64,000 nt of DNA from JALZEG01 sp046263255 (GCA_046263255.1 JBHELD010000014.1:1-64000); one strand, 5' to 3'; shown: positions 41,512 through 50,986, counted from the stretch's first letter. The notes: generated from the letters alone by a model not told the origin. Numbers and translations are program-made.

Positions 41512-43448
41512 GACGCCTTCTTCGGCTCCGCCGAGGGAACCCCTCCGGGTTCCCCGGCTCCGAGCGTCTCGAAGACGGCTTCGGCAACGGTCGCCGGCAG
41601 GCCCGGCACCGCACGCAGCTCCTCGAGGCTCGCCTCCCTCACGCGCTTCAGCGACCCGAAGTGCTTCAGCAGCTTCTTGCGCCGCACCTCGCCGAGCCCC
41701 GGGATCCCGTCGAGCGCCGACCGAGTCATCTTCTTCGTGCGGCGCAGGCGGTGGTACGTGAGCGCGAAGCGGTGGGCCTCGTCGCGGATCCTCTGCAGGA
41801 GGTAGAGGGCCTCGGAACCGCGCGGGATGACGATCGGGTCGGGCCGTCCCGGCAGGAAGACCTCTTCCATGCGCTTGGCGAGAGAGATGGTCGTGACGCC
41901 TTCGACGCCCAGCCCCTCCATCACCTCGACGGCGCGGTTGAGCTGGCCCTTGCCGCCGTCTATCACGACGAGGTTCGGGGGGTAGGCGAACTTGCGCGGC
42001 ACCTTCTTCGTCTCGGACCGCTCGCCGAGACGAGCGGTCCCGGCGGGATCCAGCGCGGCCTCGCTCTCCTCCAGGTAGCGTCCGAAGCGCCGGCGGATGA
42101 CCTCGCCCATGTTCGCGAAGTCGTCCTGCCCCTGCTGCCATTTGATCGCGAAGCGCCGGTAGTCCGACCTCTTCGGAAGCCCGTCCTCGAACACGACCAT
42201 CGATCCGACCGCCTCCGTGGGGCCGGTGTTCGAGATGTCGAAGCACTCGATACGCAGCGGCGCGTCGTCCATCCCCAGCGCTTCCTGGAGCTCGTTGAGC
42301 TGCAACGAGCGAGCCGCGAAGTCGCTGGAGCGCTTGAGCCGGTGCTGCGCGAACGCGTGCTTCGCGTTCTCGGTCACGGTCTCGAGCAGCCTCCGTTTCT
42401 GCCCCCGCTGCGGCACCCGCACCTTCGCGTTCGCTCCCCGCAGCTCCACGAGCCAGCGCCCGATGAGGTCCAGATCCGGGGGCTCGACGGGGACGAGCAC
42501 CTGCGGGGGCGGCTCGGTGTCGGCGTACAGACGCTGGAGGAAGCCCTCGACGAGCGCGGGGGTCGTCAGGTCCTCGACCTTGTCCACCACGAACCCCTTG
42601 CGGCCGGTCACGCGGCCGCCGCGTACGAAGAAGACCTGGAACGCGGCTTCGAGCTCGTCCTCGGCGAGACCGATCACGTCCATGTTCTCCGCGTGCGCGG
42701 ACACCATCTGCTGACGGGCGATCGCCTTGCGGACGTTGTCGAGCTGGTCGCGGTACTTCGCCGCGAGCTCGAACTCCTCGGTGGAAGCGGCCTCCTTCAT
42801 GTGCGCTTCGAGCCGCCGGACGACGGGCTTCGTGTTGCCGTCGAGGAAGTCGCAGAGCTCGAGCGCGATCCGCCGGTGCTCCTCCTCCGTGACCGCTTCG
42901 ACACAGGGCCCGGCACAGCGCTCGATGTGGAACAGCAGGCACGGCTTGCCCCGGCGGCGGCACCGGTCGAAGACGCCCTGGCTGCAGGTGCGCATCGGGA
43001 ACGTCCGCAGCAGAAGATCGAGCGTGTCCCGGATCGCGTACGCGTGCGCGAAGGGGCCGTAGTAGCGGACGCCGGCGCGCTTGCGCTCGCGCAGCACGCG
43101 CGCCCGGGGGTACTGCTCGTCGAGCGTGATCGCGAGGTACGGGTACGTCTTGTCGTCGCGGTAGCGGACGTTGTACCGGGGACGGTGCTGCTTGATGAGG
43201 TTCAGCTCGAGGTGGAGGGCCTGGACCTCGCTCTCGGTCACGATCCACTCGACGTCGGCCGCGGCCTCGACCATGGCCTTCGTACGCGGGTGGAGGTCGG
43301 TGGCGAAGTAGTTCGACAGCCGCGACCGCAACGACTTCGCCTTGCCGACGTAGATCACGCGTCCCTCGGCGTCCCGGAACAGGTACGCGCCGGGGCCGGC
43401 GGGGATCGTCCCCGCGGCCGGGCGCTGGAGGGTTCGGCTTCCGGGCAC
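41508..43448 (-). CDS. uvrC: Excinuclease ABC subunit C
   Basis: A protein of 646 residues. The GIY-YIG nuclease (GPGAYLFRDAEGRVIYVGKA, near 18-37) is followed by a Cys cluster (CSQGVFDRC ... CAGPC), a UVR domain (VVRRLEAHMKEAASTEEFELA), an RNase-H-like domain (RIECFDISNTGPTEAVGSMV, VVIDGGKGQLNRA) and tandem HhH motifs at the end (GIPGLGEVRRKKLLKHF). It makes both incisions in nucleotide excision repair with UvrAB. It starts with GTG without a clear Shine-Dalgarno. It leads the coupled uvrC-rapZ-yvcK run. Confidence 0.96.
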   Translation of the reverse strand: MPGSRTLQRPAAGTIPAGPGAYLFRDAEGRVIYVGKAKSLRSRLSNYFATDLHPRTKAMVEAAADVEWIVTESEVQALHLELNLIKQHRPRYNVRYRDDKTYPYLAITLDEQYPRARVLRERKRAGVRYYGPFAHAYAIRDTLDLLLRTFPMRTCSQGVFDRCRRRGKPCLLFHIERCAGPCVEAVTEEEHRRIALELCDFLDGNTKPVVRRLEAHMKEAASTEEFELAAKYRDQLDNVRKAIARQQMVSAHAENMDVIGLAEDELEAAFQVFFVRGGRVTGRKGFVVDKVEDLTTPALVEGFLQRLYADTEPPPQVLVPVEPPDLDLIGRWLVELRGANAKVRVPQRGQKRRLLETVTENAKHAFAQHRLKRSSDFAARSLQLNELQEALGMDDAPLRIECFDISNTGPTEAVGSMVVFEDGLPKRSDYRRFAIKWQQGQDDFANMGEVIRRRFGRYLEESEAALDPAGTARLGERSETKKVPRKFAYPPNLVVIDGGKGQLNRAVEVMEGLGVEGVTTISLAKRMEEVFLPGRPDPIVIPRGSEALYLLQRIRDEAHRFALTYHRLRRTKKMTRSALDGIPGLGEVRRKKLLKHFGSLKRVREASLEELRAVPGLPATVAEAVFETLGAGEPGGVPSAEPKKAS

Positions 43449-43483
43449 GGCCCCATTGTCGCGGGGCCGGGGGTCATCCGGCG

Positions 43484-44071
43484 CTACGGCGTCAACGGGT
43501 GCTCGCCCGGCCCCTGCCCGAGAATCACGAAATTGCAATTGGTCCCGTCGATCCCGGTCAGCGTCAGCTCGGACGGAGCTGTGAAGCCGGTCCCGAACGA
43601 CAGCACCTCATTCGGGTTCTGTGCGTTCACCGTGAAGTTCGCGAGCGGCAGGTTCGAGTTCAGCGCCGCAGTCGTCATCCTCACGGTTCCCGTTCCGGTC
43701 ACCACGATCGCCGTGACGACCGCGCCGTGGGGGAGCGTGACCGTGTTCCTGAGCGCACCTTGAGCCGGTTCGCGCGACGCGGTGCAGTCGCCTGCGCCCA
43801 GGACGCCGCTCCCGCCGGCGAACGTCCTTACCGCGACCGCGCCGTTCGTGCCGCTCGCTTGGAAGATCCCCATCGGTCCTACGGCCTCGGACTCGATCGG
43901 CGCTCCGCGGGACGACCTGATCTTCGCGGTCGCCGTCCCTCCGGCGAGCTTGACCCTCGACATCGCCGCATCGACCGCCGGGCCTGCGCTCACCACCACG
44001 GCAAGCGCGCACACAACCGCGACTGCGAAGGCGCGTGGCCGCTCTCGATGCGTTACCCAATCCGGATACAT
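43484..44071 (-). CDS. Hypothetical secreted protein
   Basis: A protein of 195 residues from the ATG at 44071, supported by GAGGAG five bases upstream. It has a basic start, a hydrophobic segment (AFAVAVVCALAVVVSAGPAV) and a possible cleavage site after VDAA. The mature part is Gly/Thr/Val-rich and probably beta (GAVVTAIVVTGTGTVRMTT). Two cysteines (GDCTAS, TNCNFV) could form a disulfide. I recognise no family. It lies 68 bases after trmD and 35 before uvrC. Confidence 0.65.
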   Translation of the reverse strand: MYPDWVTHRERPRAFAVAVVCALAVVVSAGPAVDAAMSRVKLAGGTATAKIRSSRGAPIESEAVGPMGIFQASGTNGAVAVRTFAGGSGVLGAGDCTASREPAQGALRNTVTLPHGAVVTAIVVTGTGTVRMTTAALNSNLPLANFTVNAQNPNEVLSFGTGFTAPSELTLTGIDGTNCNFVILGQGPGEHPLTP

Positions 44072-44139
44072 GAGCACTCCTCACGTGACGACCGACAGGT
44101 TCCGCCCAATGTAGGGGAAACCGGCGCGCTGAACGGCCC

Positions 44140-44835
44140 TCAGTCGCGTTCGCCACCGTCGGCGAGCAGGTCGGGTCGCCGCTCGCGCGTCAGCCGCTCC
44201 GACTGCTCGCGCCGCCATCTGGCGACGGCGTCGTGGTCGCCCGAGAGGAGCACGTCCGGAACCCGCAGCCCCCGGAACTCCGCCGGGCGCGTGTACTGCG
44301 GGTATTCGAGAAGCCCGGCGGCGTGGGACTCGGATGCCGCCGACTCCGCGTTCCCGAGCACGCCCGGCACGAGACGCGAGATCGCCTCGATCACCACGAG
44401 GGCGGGCAGCTCGCCCCCGGAGAGCACGTAGTCGCCGATCGACAGCTCCTCGTCGACGGCGGCCTCGACCACGCGCTCGTCCACACCCTCGTAGCGGCCG
44501 CACACGAGCACGAGGTGCTCCAGCGACGCGAGGCGCGTCACGTGTCCGTGGTCGAGGCGGTGGCCGCGCGGCGACAGCAGGACGACGTGCGACCGGGGGC
44601 CGCGGACGGCCTCGATCGCGGCGAACAGCGGCTCGGGGCGCATCACCATGCCCGCGCCTCCGCCGTAGGGCTCGTCGTCCACGGACCTGTGTGTCCCGAG
44701 ACCGTGCTCCCTCAGGTCGTGCACGCGCACCTCCAGCAGCCCCGCGGCGGTCGCCCTTCCGAGAAGGCTCGTCTCCAGGGGCGTCCGGAACAGCTCGGGG
44801 AACAGGGTGACGACGCCGACGGCCGGCCGCGTCAC
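44140..44835 (-). CDS. trmD: tRNA (guanine-37-N1)-methyltransferase
   Basis: A protein of 231 residues. VGVVTLFPELFRTPLETSLL, DDEPYGGGAGMVMRPEPL, LVCGRYEGVDERV and IGDYVLSGGELPALV are all TrmD motifs of the trefoil-knot methylase, which makes m1G37 and prevents +1 frameshifting. The C-terminal domain (LSGDHDAVARWRREQ) is complete. The GTG start overlaps the rimM stop (GTGA). Confidence 0.97.
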   Translation of the reverse strand: MTRPAVGVVTLFPELFRTPLETSLLGRATAAGLLEVRVHDLREHGLGTHRSVDDEPYGGGAGMVMRPEPLFAAIEAVRGPRSHVVLLSPRGHRLDHGHVTRLASLEHLVLVCGRYEGVDERVVEAAVDEELSIGDYVLSGGELPALVVIEAISRLVPGVLGNAESAASESHAAGLLEYPQYTRPAEFRGLRVPDVLLSGDHDAVARWRREQSERLTRERRPDLLADGGERD

Positions 44836-45371
44836 AGCAGGCCCTCCGGCGGGTCGATCGTCACGCGCCCCGCCTCGACGTCCACGCCGGTAACGATCGC
44901 CTCGACGAACGGCACGAGGCGCTCCCCCGCCGGCGTGTCGAGCACGAGCAGGTCCTGAGCGGGCCCGGGCCGGACGTAGGCCACCGTTCCGAGCGCCGCG
45001 CCCGTGCGCGCGTGCACGGCTGCGAGACCTTCGAGGTCGCGCTCCCAGAACTCGCCGCTCGCGAGCTCCCGGACCTCCGACTCCTCGACGTACAGCGCAC
45101 CCCGGAGCGTCTCCGCCTCGGTGCGGCCGTCGACTCCCTCGAACTTCACCAGGAGCCGGTTGCGATGGTCGCGCGCCGACTCGATCGTGAGGGCGCGGCC
45201 GTCCTCGTGTCGCAGGGTCGAGCCGGGTTCGAAGCGGCGCGGGTCGTCCGAGATCCGGATGACGTAGACCTCGCCGCCGAGCCCGTGCGGCTTGCCGATC
45301 TGCCCGGCCAGAAGGAGCCCGGAGCGCCCTTCTGTTCCTGGAGGATCGCCGAGGCGATCCTTGGAGCTCAG
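44832..45371 (-). CDS. rimM: 16S rRNA processing protein RimM
   Basis: A protein of up to 179 residues. LLLAGQIGKPHGLGGEVYVI is the family start, and EFWERDLEGLAAVHARTG with PGPAQDLLVLDTPAGERLVP begins the PRC-barrel domain that contacts S19. It assists 30S maturation. No ATG, GTG or TTG lies in frame at the right place. The start is either a CTG overlapping the khpA stop (CTGA, 45371) or a CTG at 45311 that begins LAGQIGKPHG. The second would leave a 56-base spacer with a hairpin at 45343-45360. Its stop overlaps the trmD start. Confidence 0.9.
   Translation of the reverse strand: MSSKDRLGDPPGTEGRSGLLLAGQIGKPHGLGGEVYVIRISDDPRRFEPGSTLRHEDGRALTIESARDHRNRLLVKFEGVDGRTEAETLRGALYVEESEVRELASGEFWERDLEGLAAVHARTGAALGTVAYVRPGPAQDLLVLDTPAGERLVPFVEAIVTGVDVEAGRVTIDPPEGLL
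45343..45360. repeat. 8-bp-arm hairpin at the khpA-rimM junction
   Basis: GGATCGCC-GA-GGCGATCC forms perfect eight-base arms around two bases, seven bases after the khpA stop on the minus strand. If rimM begins at 45311 this is a non-coding hairpin in the spacer, possibly controlling rimM-trmD translation or mRNA processing. If rimM begins at 45371 it is inside the coding sequence. Confidence 0.5.
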
Positions 45372-45604
45372 TCGAGGACCTCCACCGAGACCGAGCGGCC
45401 GTCTCGCTGGCCCGCGGCGCGCGCGAGAGCGCGGAGCGACCGGATGATGCGGCCGCGCTTGCCGATGATCTTGCCCATGTCGTCGGGGTGGACCGTCAGC
45501 TCGTAGACGATCTCGTCCCGTTCTCCGTCGGCTTCGGTGATCAGCACCTCGTCGGGATGGTCGACGAGCCACGGAGTGACGTACTCGAGGAACTCCCTAC
45601 TCAT
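45368..45604 (-). CDS. khpA: KH-domain RNA-binding protein KhpA
   Basis: A protein of 78 residues, YELTVHPDDMGKIIGKRGRI with the GKRG loop of the KH fold, then IRSLRALARAAGQRDGRSVSVEVLD. It is the short single-KH protein that always lies between rpsP and rimM in Gram-positives and binds RNA, often with KhpB. The ATG lies inside the end of rpsP (eight-base overlap). Confidence 0.93.
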   Translation of the reverse strand: MSREFLEYVTPWLVDHPDEVLITEADGERDEIVYELTVHPDDMGKIIGKRGRIIRSLRALARAAGQRDGRSVSVEVLD

Positions 45605-46100
45605 CTTCTTCCGGGCGGGAACCGGCGCCGTCGCCCCCGTCCTCGCCGCCGGACGCCCCGCCGGTCTCGCTCAGCTGCTCGTCCTCGGTCGGGGTGGACT
45701 CGATGCTCGGGGTGTCCGCCTCGAGCCCCTTCTCGCGCTCGCCGTCGCCGACCGACGCGGCCGGAGTCGCCTTTACCGACGAAGCCGGCGTCGCTTTCCG
45801 GGGGGACGTCGCGGCCGCGGGCTCCGCGGCGCCTGCAGGCGGCGCCTCGCCGGTGAAGGTCGACCACGCCCCGGTGATGCGGAGCAGCTGCCGGACCTGG
45901 TCCGAGGGCTGCGCGCCCTTCTGGAGCCAGTAGACCGCCCGGTCCTCGTCGATCTGGACGACCGACGGCTCCTCGCGCGGCTGGTAGTGCCCGATCGCCT
46001 CGATGATCCGGCCGTCGCGGGGGCTGCGGGAGTCCGCCACGACGACCCTGTAGGACGGCTGCTTCCGCTTGCCGACGCGCATCAACCTGATCTTGACCAC
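45597..46100 (-). CDS. rpsP: 30S ribosomal protein S16 with long acidic tail
   Basis: A protein of 167 residues. The S16 core (VKIRLMRVGKRKQPSYRVVV, DSRSPRDGRIIEAIGHYQP, AVYWLQKGAQPSDQVRQLL) ends near residue 85. The remaining 80 residues are a low-complexity Ala/Pro/Thr then Glu/Asp/Gly tail (GGASGGEDGGDGAGSRPEED). Actinobacterial S16 often has an acidic tail, but this one doubles the protein. AAGGAG lies about ten bases before the GTG start. Confidence 0.96.
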   Translation of the reverse strand: MVKIRLMRVGKRKQPSYRVVVADSRSPRDGRIIEAIGHYQPREEPSVVQIDEDRAVYWLQKGAQPSDQVRQLLRITGAWSTFTGEAPPAGAAEPAAATSPRKATPASSVKATPAASVGDGEREKGLEADTPSIESTPTEDEQLSETGGASGGEDGGDGAGSRPEEDE

Positions 46101-46177
46101 CTGGACCGCGCTCCTTCGGATGTCCGATGTCGAACGGGAGAGATGGATCGTAGCAGGTCAGGGGCATCTTCCCCGCC

Positions 46178-49100
46178 CTAGAGGCCGTCCCGAAGCGCCT
46201 CCGCCCTCGCCCGCTGCGGCACCCATCCGAGCTCGGCGTACCCCGCCTCGGCGGCGTCCAGGAGGCGGTGGGCCCGTTCGGCGTCGCCGGGAGCGCCTCG
46301 CCGCGCCAGGAACTCGGCGAAGTACATCGAGGTGTCGAATCCGGCGTGCCGGAGCCCGATCTCCTCGGCCTCCTGCAGAGCGCGCTCGAAGTGCTGCGCG
46401 GCCGCGCCGTCTCTCCCCGCTCCCGCTGCCGCGAGCGCCGCCAGCAGCTCCAGCGACTGGGCGTCGAAGCGCATGACCGCCCCCGTCTCCTGGAGCTGTC
46501 TCACCAGCTCGTACAGGCGCGGCTCCTCCCGGCGCAGCCCCAGCACCGCCGATCCCTCGACCACGAACAGGAGGATCGACCACAACCCGTTCGGGTTGGG
46601 ACGGCCGGGCTGCGGGAGCAACCCCTCGAGCGACGGGAGGAGCCCGCGCGCCTCAGCCTCGCGCCCGGCGGCCGCGTAGATCAGGAAGCGGAGCCCCTGC
46701 GCGAAGCCCCACAGCGCGCTCGGCGGCTCGGTCGCCGCGGCTTCGTCCGCGAGCCGCACTGCTTCGTCGAGGTTGCCGCGCCTCCATTCCGCCTCGGCCC
46801 GGAAGCTGACCGAGTACGCCTCGAACGGGAGCCCGGAGATGCGGCACAGGTCATAGTCGCGGTGCGAGAACGCGATGAAGTCGTCGGGCCCGACCTCGCC
46901 GCGGCACGCCTTGACGAAGAACGCGACGCGCTCGCCGAACAACTGCGCGGCGAAGTGCCCCAGGCGGCGCCCGACGCGAAGCGCCTCCTCCGCGAGCTCG
47001 GCGGCACGGTCGAGACCACCGCAGATGTAGTGGGCAAGGGCGGCGAAGGAGACGGCGGCGCCGTAGTTCCACTCCCCCGCGGTCGCGCGCAGGAGCGAGA
47101 TCGCCGGCTCCCCCGTCTCGACGGCGGCGCGGGTCTCGGTGTACGCGAAGTGGTGAGCCGTCTTGACCGTCATGCACTCGCCCAGCACGAGTGGGTCGTC
47201 CAGCTCGCGTGCGAGCGCCTCGGCGGCATCGATCATCTGCATCGCGCCGTCGTAGTCGCCGGCCCATCCGAGGCCGATCGCCGCGATCCCGTGCAGCCGC
47301 GCCCGGTCCGCGGTTGCCGCGTCGCCGATCGCGGCGAGTCCCCGGCCGGCGATCTCGAGCGCCTCGGGCCAGCGCGCGGCCCACCCGAGCTGCAGCCCGA
47401 TCTCGGGAGTCACGGCCGCCACGGACGCGACGTCGCCGGCGGCCTCGTACAGCGCGAGGGCATCGCGCCACGCCGACAGTCCCTCGTCGAGACGTCCGAG
47501 GCTCCGCCGCGCGAGACCGACCCTGTAGAGGAGCGAAGCCCGTTCGGAGTCCGACTGCGCCGCGCGCAGCTCGCACGCCTCCTCGAAGTACTTGAGCGCC
47601 TCCTCGAACGCAGTTCCCTCCATGGCGCGGTCGCCCGCCATCACGAGGTACTCCTGCGTCTTCGCCGGGTCGGCCGCGACGCCCGCGCTGTAGAGGTGGT
47701 GCGCGATCCCGGCCGCGTGCGCCGGGAGATCCTCCGCGTGGACCTTCTCCATCGCCTCCGCGACGCGCAGGTGCAGGCGCTGGCGGCGCGGGAGGGCGAC
47801 CGCGCCCAGCAGCGTGTGGCGGATCAGCTCGTGGACGAAGACGATCTTGGCGTCGCGGCCGTCGGCGCGCGACATCACGACGTGGCTCCGCTCGGCCTCG
47901 TCGAGGGCGTCGAGCAGCTCGTCGGCGTCGTCGCCGGCCGCGACCGCCTCGAGCAGCCGGAAGTCGACGTCGCGGCCGATGACCGCGGCCGCGGTGAGGA
48001 CCCTGATCGTCTCGGGCGCGAGCCGCTGGAGCCGGCGCCCGATCACGAGGCGCACGCCCTCCGGGACGTCCAGGTCCTCGACGCTCAGGTCGGGACGCCA
48101 TCGCCCCCGCTCGTCGCGCAGACGGCCCTCCTCCTCGAGGTGGCGGAAGATCTCCTCGACGAAGAAGGCGTTGCCCTCGGTCTCCTTGAAGATCGTCGCG
48201 GTCAGCGGCGGCGGGGGCGTCTCGCCGGCGAGCTTCGCGAGCATCGCGGCGACGGTCTCCTCCGGCAGGCGCGACAGGCTCATGCGCGTCACGAGACGGC
48301 GGCGGACCATGTCCTCGAGCGTCTTCGCGAGCGGCCGGTAGACGTCGAGCTCCACGTCGCGGTACGTCGCGATCACGAGCACCGGCATGTCCGCGAGCTC
48401 CGGCGCGATGTGCCCCATCAGCTGGAGGCTCGCGTCGTCCGCCCAGTGCACGTCGTCGAACAGCACGACGAGCGGCTTGACGGAGCTGGCGCGTTCGATG
48501 AAGTCGCGGATGCTGTTGAAGAGGTAACGCCGCTCCTGCTGCGGGGGAAGCTCCAGCGGCGGCGGGATGTCGTCGTAGGTGTGCCGGAGCTGCGGGAGCA
48601 CCTTCGCGACCTCACCGGCGGACGGACCGAGCGCCACGCGGAAGGTCGCCGGGTCGACCTCTCTCGACGCGGCTTCGAGCACCTCGACGAACGGCCCGTA
48701 CGGCGGGGGCGACTCCATCTCGTAGCAGCGTCCGGTCAGGGTCCGGAACCCGCGGGCGGCCGCGTCGCGGATCAGCTCCTCCGCGAGGCGGGTCTTCCCG
48801 ACGCCCGGCTCGCCCCCGATCACGACGAGGCCCCCTCGACCCTCGTCGAGCCGGCCGAGCCACGCGCGCAGCTCCGCGCGCTCCTTTTTCCGGCCGACGA
48901 ACGGCGTGAGCCCGGACGCGTCGGCGGGCCGCGCCGCGCGCCATTCGGCGCGGTAGAGCCGGTAGGGCTCCGCGAACCCCTTCAGCGCGACCTCGCCGCG
49001 GTCCTTCCACGCGACGCCGGGGACCGTCCCGGCGAGGACCTTCACGACCTCGGCCGCGAGGACCTCGCCGCCCGACGCGGCGCTGCAGATCCGTGCGGCC

Positions 49101-49456
49101 GCGCTGACCGCGGCCCCGAAGAGGTCGCCCTCCTCGACGATCACCTCGCCCGCGTTCAACCCGATCCGGACGGGAGGGAGCTCCGCGGACGATGCGCCGG
49201 CGGCGCGGTCGAGCTCCCGCTGGATCGCGGCCGCACACGCAACCGCCTTGCGGGCGGAGCCGAACGCGACCATCAGGCCGTCGCCGAGGGCCTTTACCTC
49301 GTGCCCGCCGTGGTCGCGCACCTGTCCGCGGATGATCTCCTCGAGGCGGCGCAGGACGCGGCGGGCCGAGTCGTCCCCCGCCCGGGCGCCGAGCTGCGTC
49401 GACCCCTCGACGTCGGTGAAGAGGACGGTGGTAGTGCCTTCGCGCAGCTCGCTCAT
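46178..49456 (-). CDS. Class III nucleotide cyclase - AAA ATPase - TPR regulator, second copy
   Basis: A protein of 1092 residues. The cyclase domain covers about 1-170 (TTVLFTDVEGSTQLGARAGD with the first metal Asp; HEVKALGDGLMVAFGS with Lys and the second metal Asp). An AAA/STAND-like ATPase has GGEPGVGKTRLAEE near 215 and LVVLFDDVHWADDAS near 330. TPR-like repeats fill residues from about 600 to the end. It has no zinc ribbon, unlike the copy at 4683-7859. It lies between ffh and rpsP, which are usually adjacent or linked by unrelated genes. Ligand and output are unknown. Confidence 0.85.
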   Translation of the reverse strand: MSELREGTTTVLFTDVEGSTQLGARAGDDSARRVLRRLEEIIRGQVRDHGGHEVKALGDGLMVAFGSARKAVACAAAIQRELDRAAGASSAELPPVRIGLNAGEVIVEEGDLFGAAVSAAARICSAASGGEVLAAEVVKVLAGTVPGVAWKDRGEVALKGFAEPYRLYRAEWRAARPADASGLTPFVGRKKERAELRAWLGRLDEGRGGLVVIGGEPGVGKTRLAEELIRDAAARGFRTLTGRCYEMESPPPYGPFVEVLEAASREVDPATFRVALGPSAGEVAKVLPQLRHTYDDIPPPLELPPQQERRYLFNSIRDFIERASSVKPLVVLFDDVHWADDASLQLMGHIAPELADMPVLVIATYRDVELDVYRPLAKTLEDMVRRRLVTRMSLSRLPEETVAAMLAKLAGETPPPPLTATIFKETEGNAFFVEEIFRHLEEEGRLRDERGRWRPDLSVEDLDVPEGVRLVIGRRLQRLAPETIRVLTAAAVIGRDVDFRLLEAVAAGDDADELLDALDEAERSHVVMSRADGRDAKIVFVHELIRHTLLGAVALPRRQRLHLRVAEAMEKVHAEDLPAHAAGIAHHLYSAGVAADPAKTQEYLVMAGDRAMEGTAFEEALKYFEEACELRAAQSDSERASLLYRVGLARRSLGRLDEGLSAWRDALALYEAAGDVASVAAVTPEIGLQLGWAARWPEALEIAGRGLAAIGDAATADRARLHGIAAIGLGWAGDYDGAMQMIDAAEALARELDDPLVLGECMTVKTAHHFAYTETRAAVETGEPAISLLRATAGEWNYGAAVSFAALAHYICGGLDRAAELAEEALRVGRRLGHFAAQLFGERVAFFVKACRGEVGPDDFIAFSHRDYDLCRISGLPFEAYSVSFRAEAEWRRGNLDEAVRLADEAAATEPPSALWGFAQGLRFLIYAAAGREAEARGLLPSLEGLLPQPGRPNPNGLWSILLFVVEGSAVLGLRREEPRLYELVRQLQETGAVMRFDAQSLELLAALAAAGAGRDGAAAQHFERALQEAEEIGLRHAGFDTSMYFAEFLARRGAPGDAERAHRLLDAAEAGYAELGWVPQRARAEALRDGL

Positions 49457-49641
49457 GGGAGTCGTCCGCCCGTCTGATAGATCGTCACCGGCGGGGACAA
49501 TGATGCGTCAACCGGCGTGTGAGCGCCCGCGCCCGCCGGGGGGCCGGAGAGCGTGGCCGGGCCGCGGCCCGTCACACGCCCGAGCGGTCCCGGTAGATGC
49601 GGTGCAGGCGTGCACCGCTTGTAGCCCCCCGCGACCTACGG

Positions 49642-50982
49642 CTAGAGCCCCAGGCCCGGCGGGAGCTTCATCCCCCCCGGCAGGCGCATCTTTCGGCCCC
49701 CCGACATCGACTTCACCATCTTGCGCACCTGCTCGAACTGCTTCACGAGGCGGTTCACGTCCTGGATCGTCGTGCCCGACCCGCGCGCGATCCGCTTGCG
49801 CCGGCTCCCGTTGATCACCGACGGGTTGTCGCGCTCCTGGAGGGTCATCGAGCGGATGATCGCCTCGACCTTCGGGAGCTGCGAGTCGACGTCGTCGCCG
49901 CCGATCGGCAGCTTGCCCATCCCGGGAAGCATCCCGAGGACCTGCGACATCGGCCCCATCTTCTTCAGCGCCTGCAGCTGGTTCAAGAAGTCGTCGAACG
50001 TGAACTCGGCTTTGCGGAGCTTCGCCTCCATCTTGCGGGCCTCGGCCTCGTCGAACGCCTGCTCCGCCTTCTCGATGAGCGTCACGACGTCGCCCATGCC
50101 GAGGATGCGGGACGCCATCCGGTCCGGATGGAACGGCTCGAGGTCGTCGAGCTTCTCGCCGACGCCGGCGAACTTGACGGGACGCCCGGTCACGTATGCC
50201 ATCGACAGCGCGGCGCCGCCGCGCGCGTCGCCGTCGAGCTTCGTGAGCACGACGCCCGTCACCTCGACCTCCTCGAGGAACGCCTCTGCGACGTTCACCG
50301 CGTCCTGCCCCGTCATCGCGTCGCAGACGAGGAGCGTCTCGGTGGGCGAGACCTCCTTCGACACGCTCCCGAGCTCGGCCATCAGGTCGGGGTCTACGTG
50401 CATCCGGCCGGCGGTGTCGACCACCAGGTCGGTGTGGCCTTCGGCACGCGCGTGCGCCAGCGCGCGCTCCGCGACGCCCGGGGCGTCGAGCGTCCCGTCC
50501 TCCGCGTACACGGGCACGCCGACCTGCTCTCCGAGGATGCGCAGCTGGCTGATCGCGGCCGGACGCCGCAGGTCGCACGCCGCCATCAGCGGCCGCCGCC
50601 CCTGGCTCTTGAGGTGGCGCGCGAGCTTCCCCGAGGCCGTCGTCTTGCCCGAGCCCTGCAGGCCCGCCACGAGGATCACGCGCGGGGGCCGCGGCGCCGC
50701 CTCGAGCCCCACCGTCTCGTGCCCGAGCACGTCGACGAGCGCGGCGTGGACGAGCTTGATGACCTGCTGCGCCGGAGTCAGGCTCTTGTGGATCTCGGCC
50801 CCCGCGGCGCGCTCGCGTATGTCCGTCACGAAGGCCTTGACGACCTTCAGCGACACGTCGGCCTCGAGCAACGCGAGGCGGATCTCGCGCAGCACCTCGT
50901 CGACCTGCTTCTCCGTGAGGCGCCCGCGCGACCGAAGGCGCGTGAAGATCTCGTCGAAGCGGCCGCTCAGAGAGTCGAACAT
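49642..50982 (-). CDS. ffh: Signal recognition particle GTPase Ffh
   Basis: A protein of 446 residues. The N domain is followed by the G domain (VAGLQGSGKTTASGKLARHL, DTAGRMHVD, TKLDGDARGGAAL) and a methionine-rich M domain (LGMLPGMGKL, SGTTIQDVNRLVKQFEQVRK, then GGMKLPPGLGL) that binds SRP RNA and signal peptides. It delivers membrane proteins with FtsY, also encoded in this block. No SRP RNA gene was seen nearby. Confidence 0.97.
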   Translation of the reverse strand: MFDSLSGRFDEIFTRLRSRGRLTEKQVDEVLREIRLALLEADVSLKVVKAFVTDIRERAAGAEIHKSLTPAQQVIKLVHAALVDVLGHETVGLEAAPRPPRVILVAGLQGSGKTTASGKLARHLKSQGRRPLMAACDLRRPAAISQLRILGEQVGVPVYAEDGTLDAPGVAERALAHARAEGHTDLVVDTAGRMHVDPDLMAELGSVSKEVSPTETLLVCDAMTGQDAVNVAEAFLEEVEVTGVVLTKLDGDARGGAALSMAYVTGRPVKFAGVGEKLDDLEPFHPDRMASRILGMGDVVTLIEKAEQAFDEAEARKMEAKLRKAEFTFDDFLNQLQALKKMGPMSQVLGMLPGMGKLPIGGDDVDSQLPKVEAIIRSMTLQERDNPSVINGSRRKRIARGSGTTIQDVNRLVKQFEQVRKMVKSMSGGRKMRLPGGMKLPPGLGL

Positions 50983-50986
50983 CGGC

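Noticed and set aside
46268..49477. 1069-residue open frame opposite the second cyclase-AAA gene
   Set aside because: Low-complexity Arg/Leu/Val product with no motif. The minus-strand gene has full cyclase and ATPase signatures.
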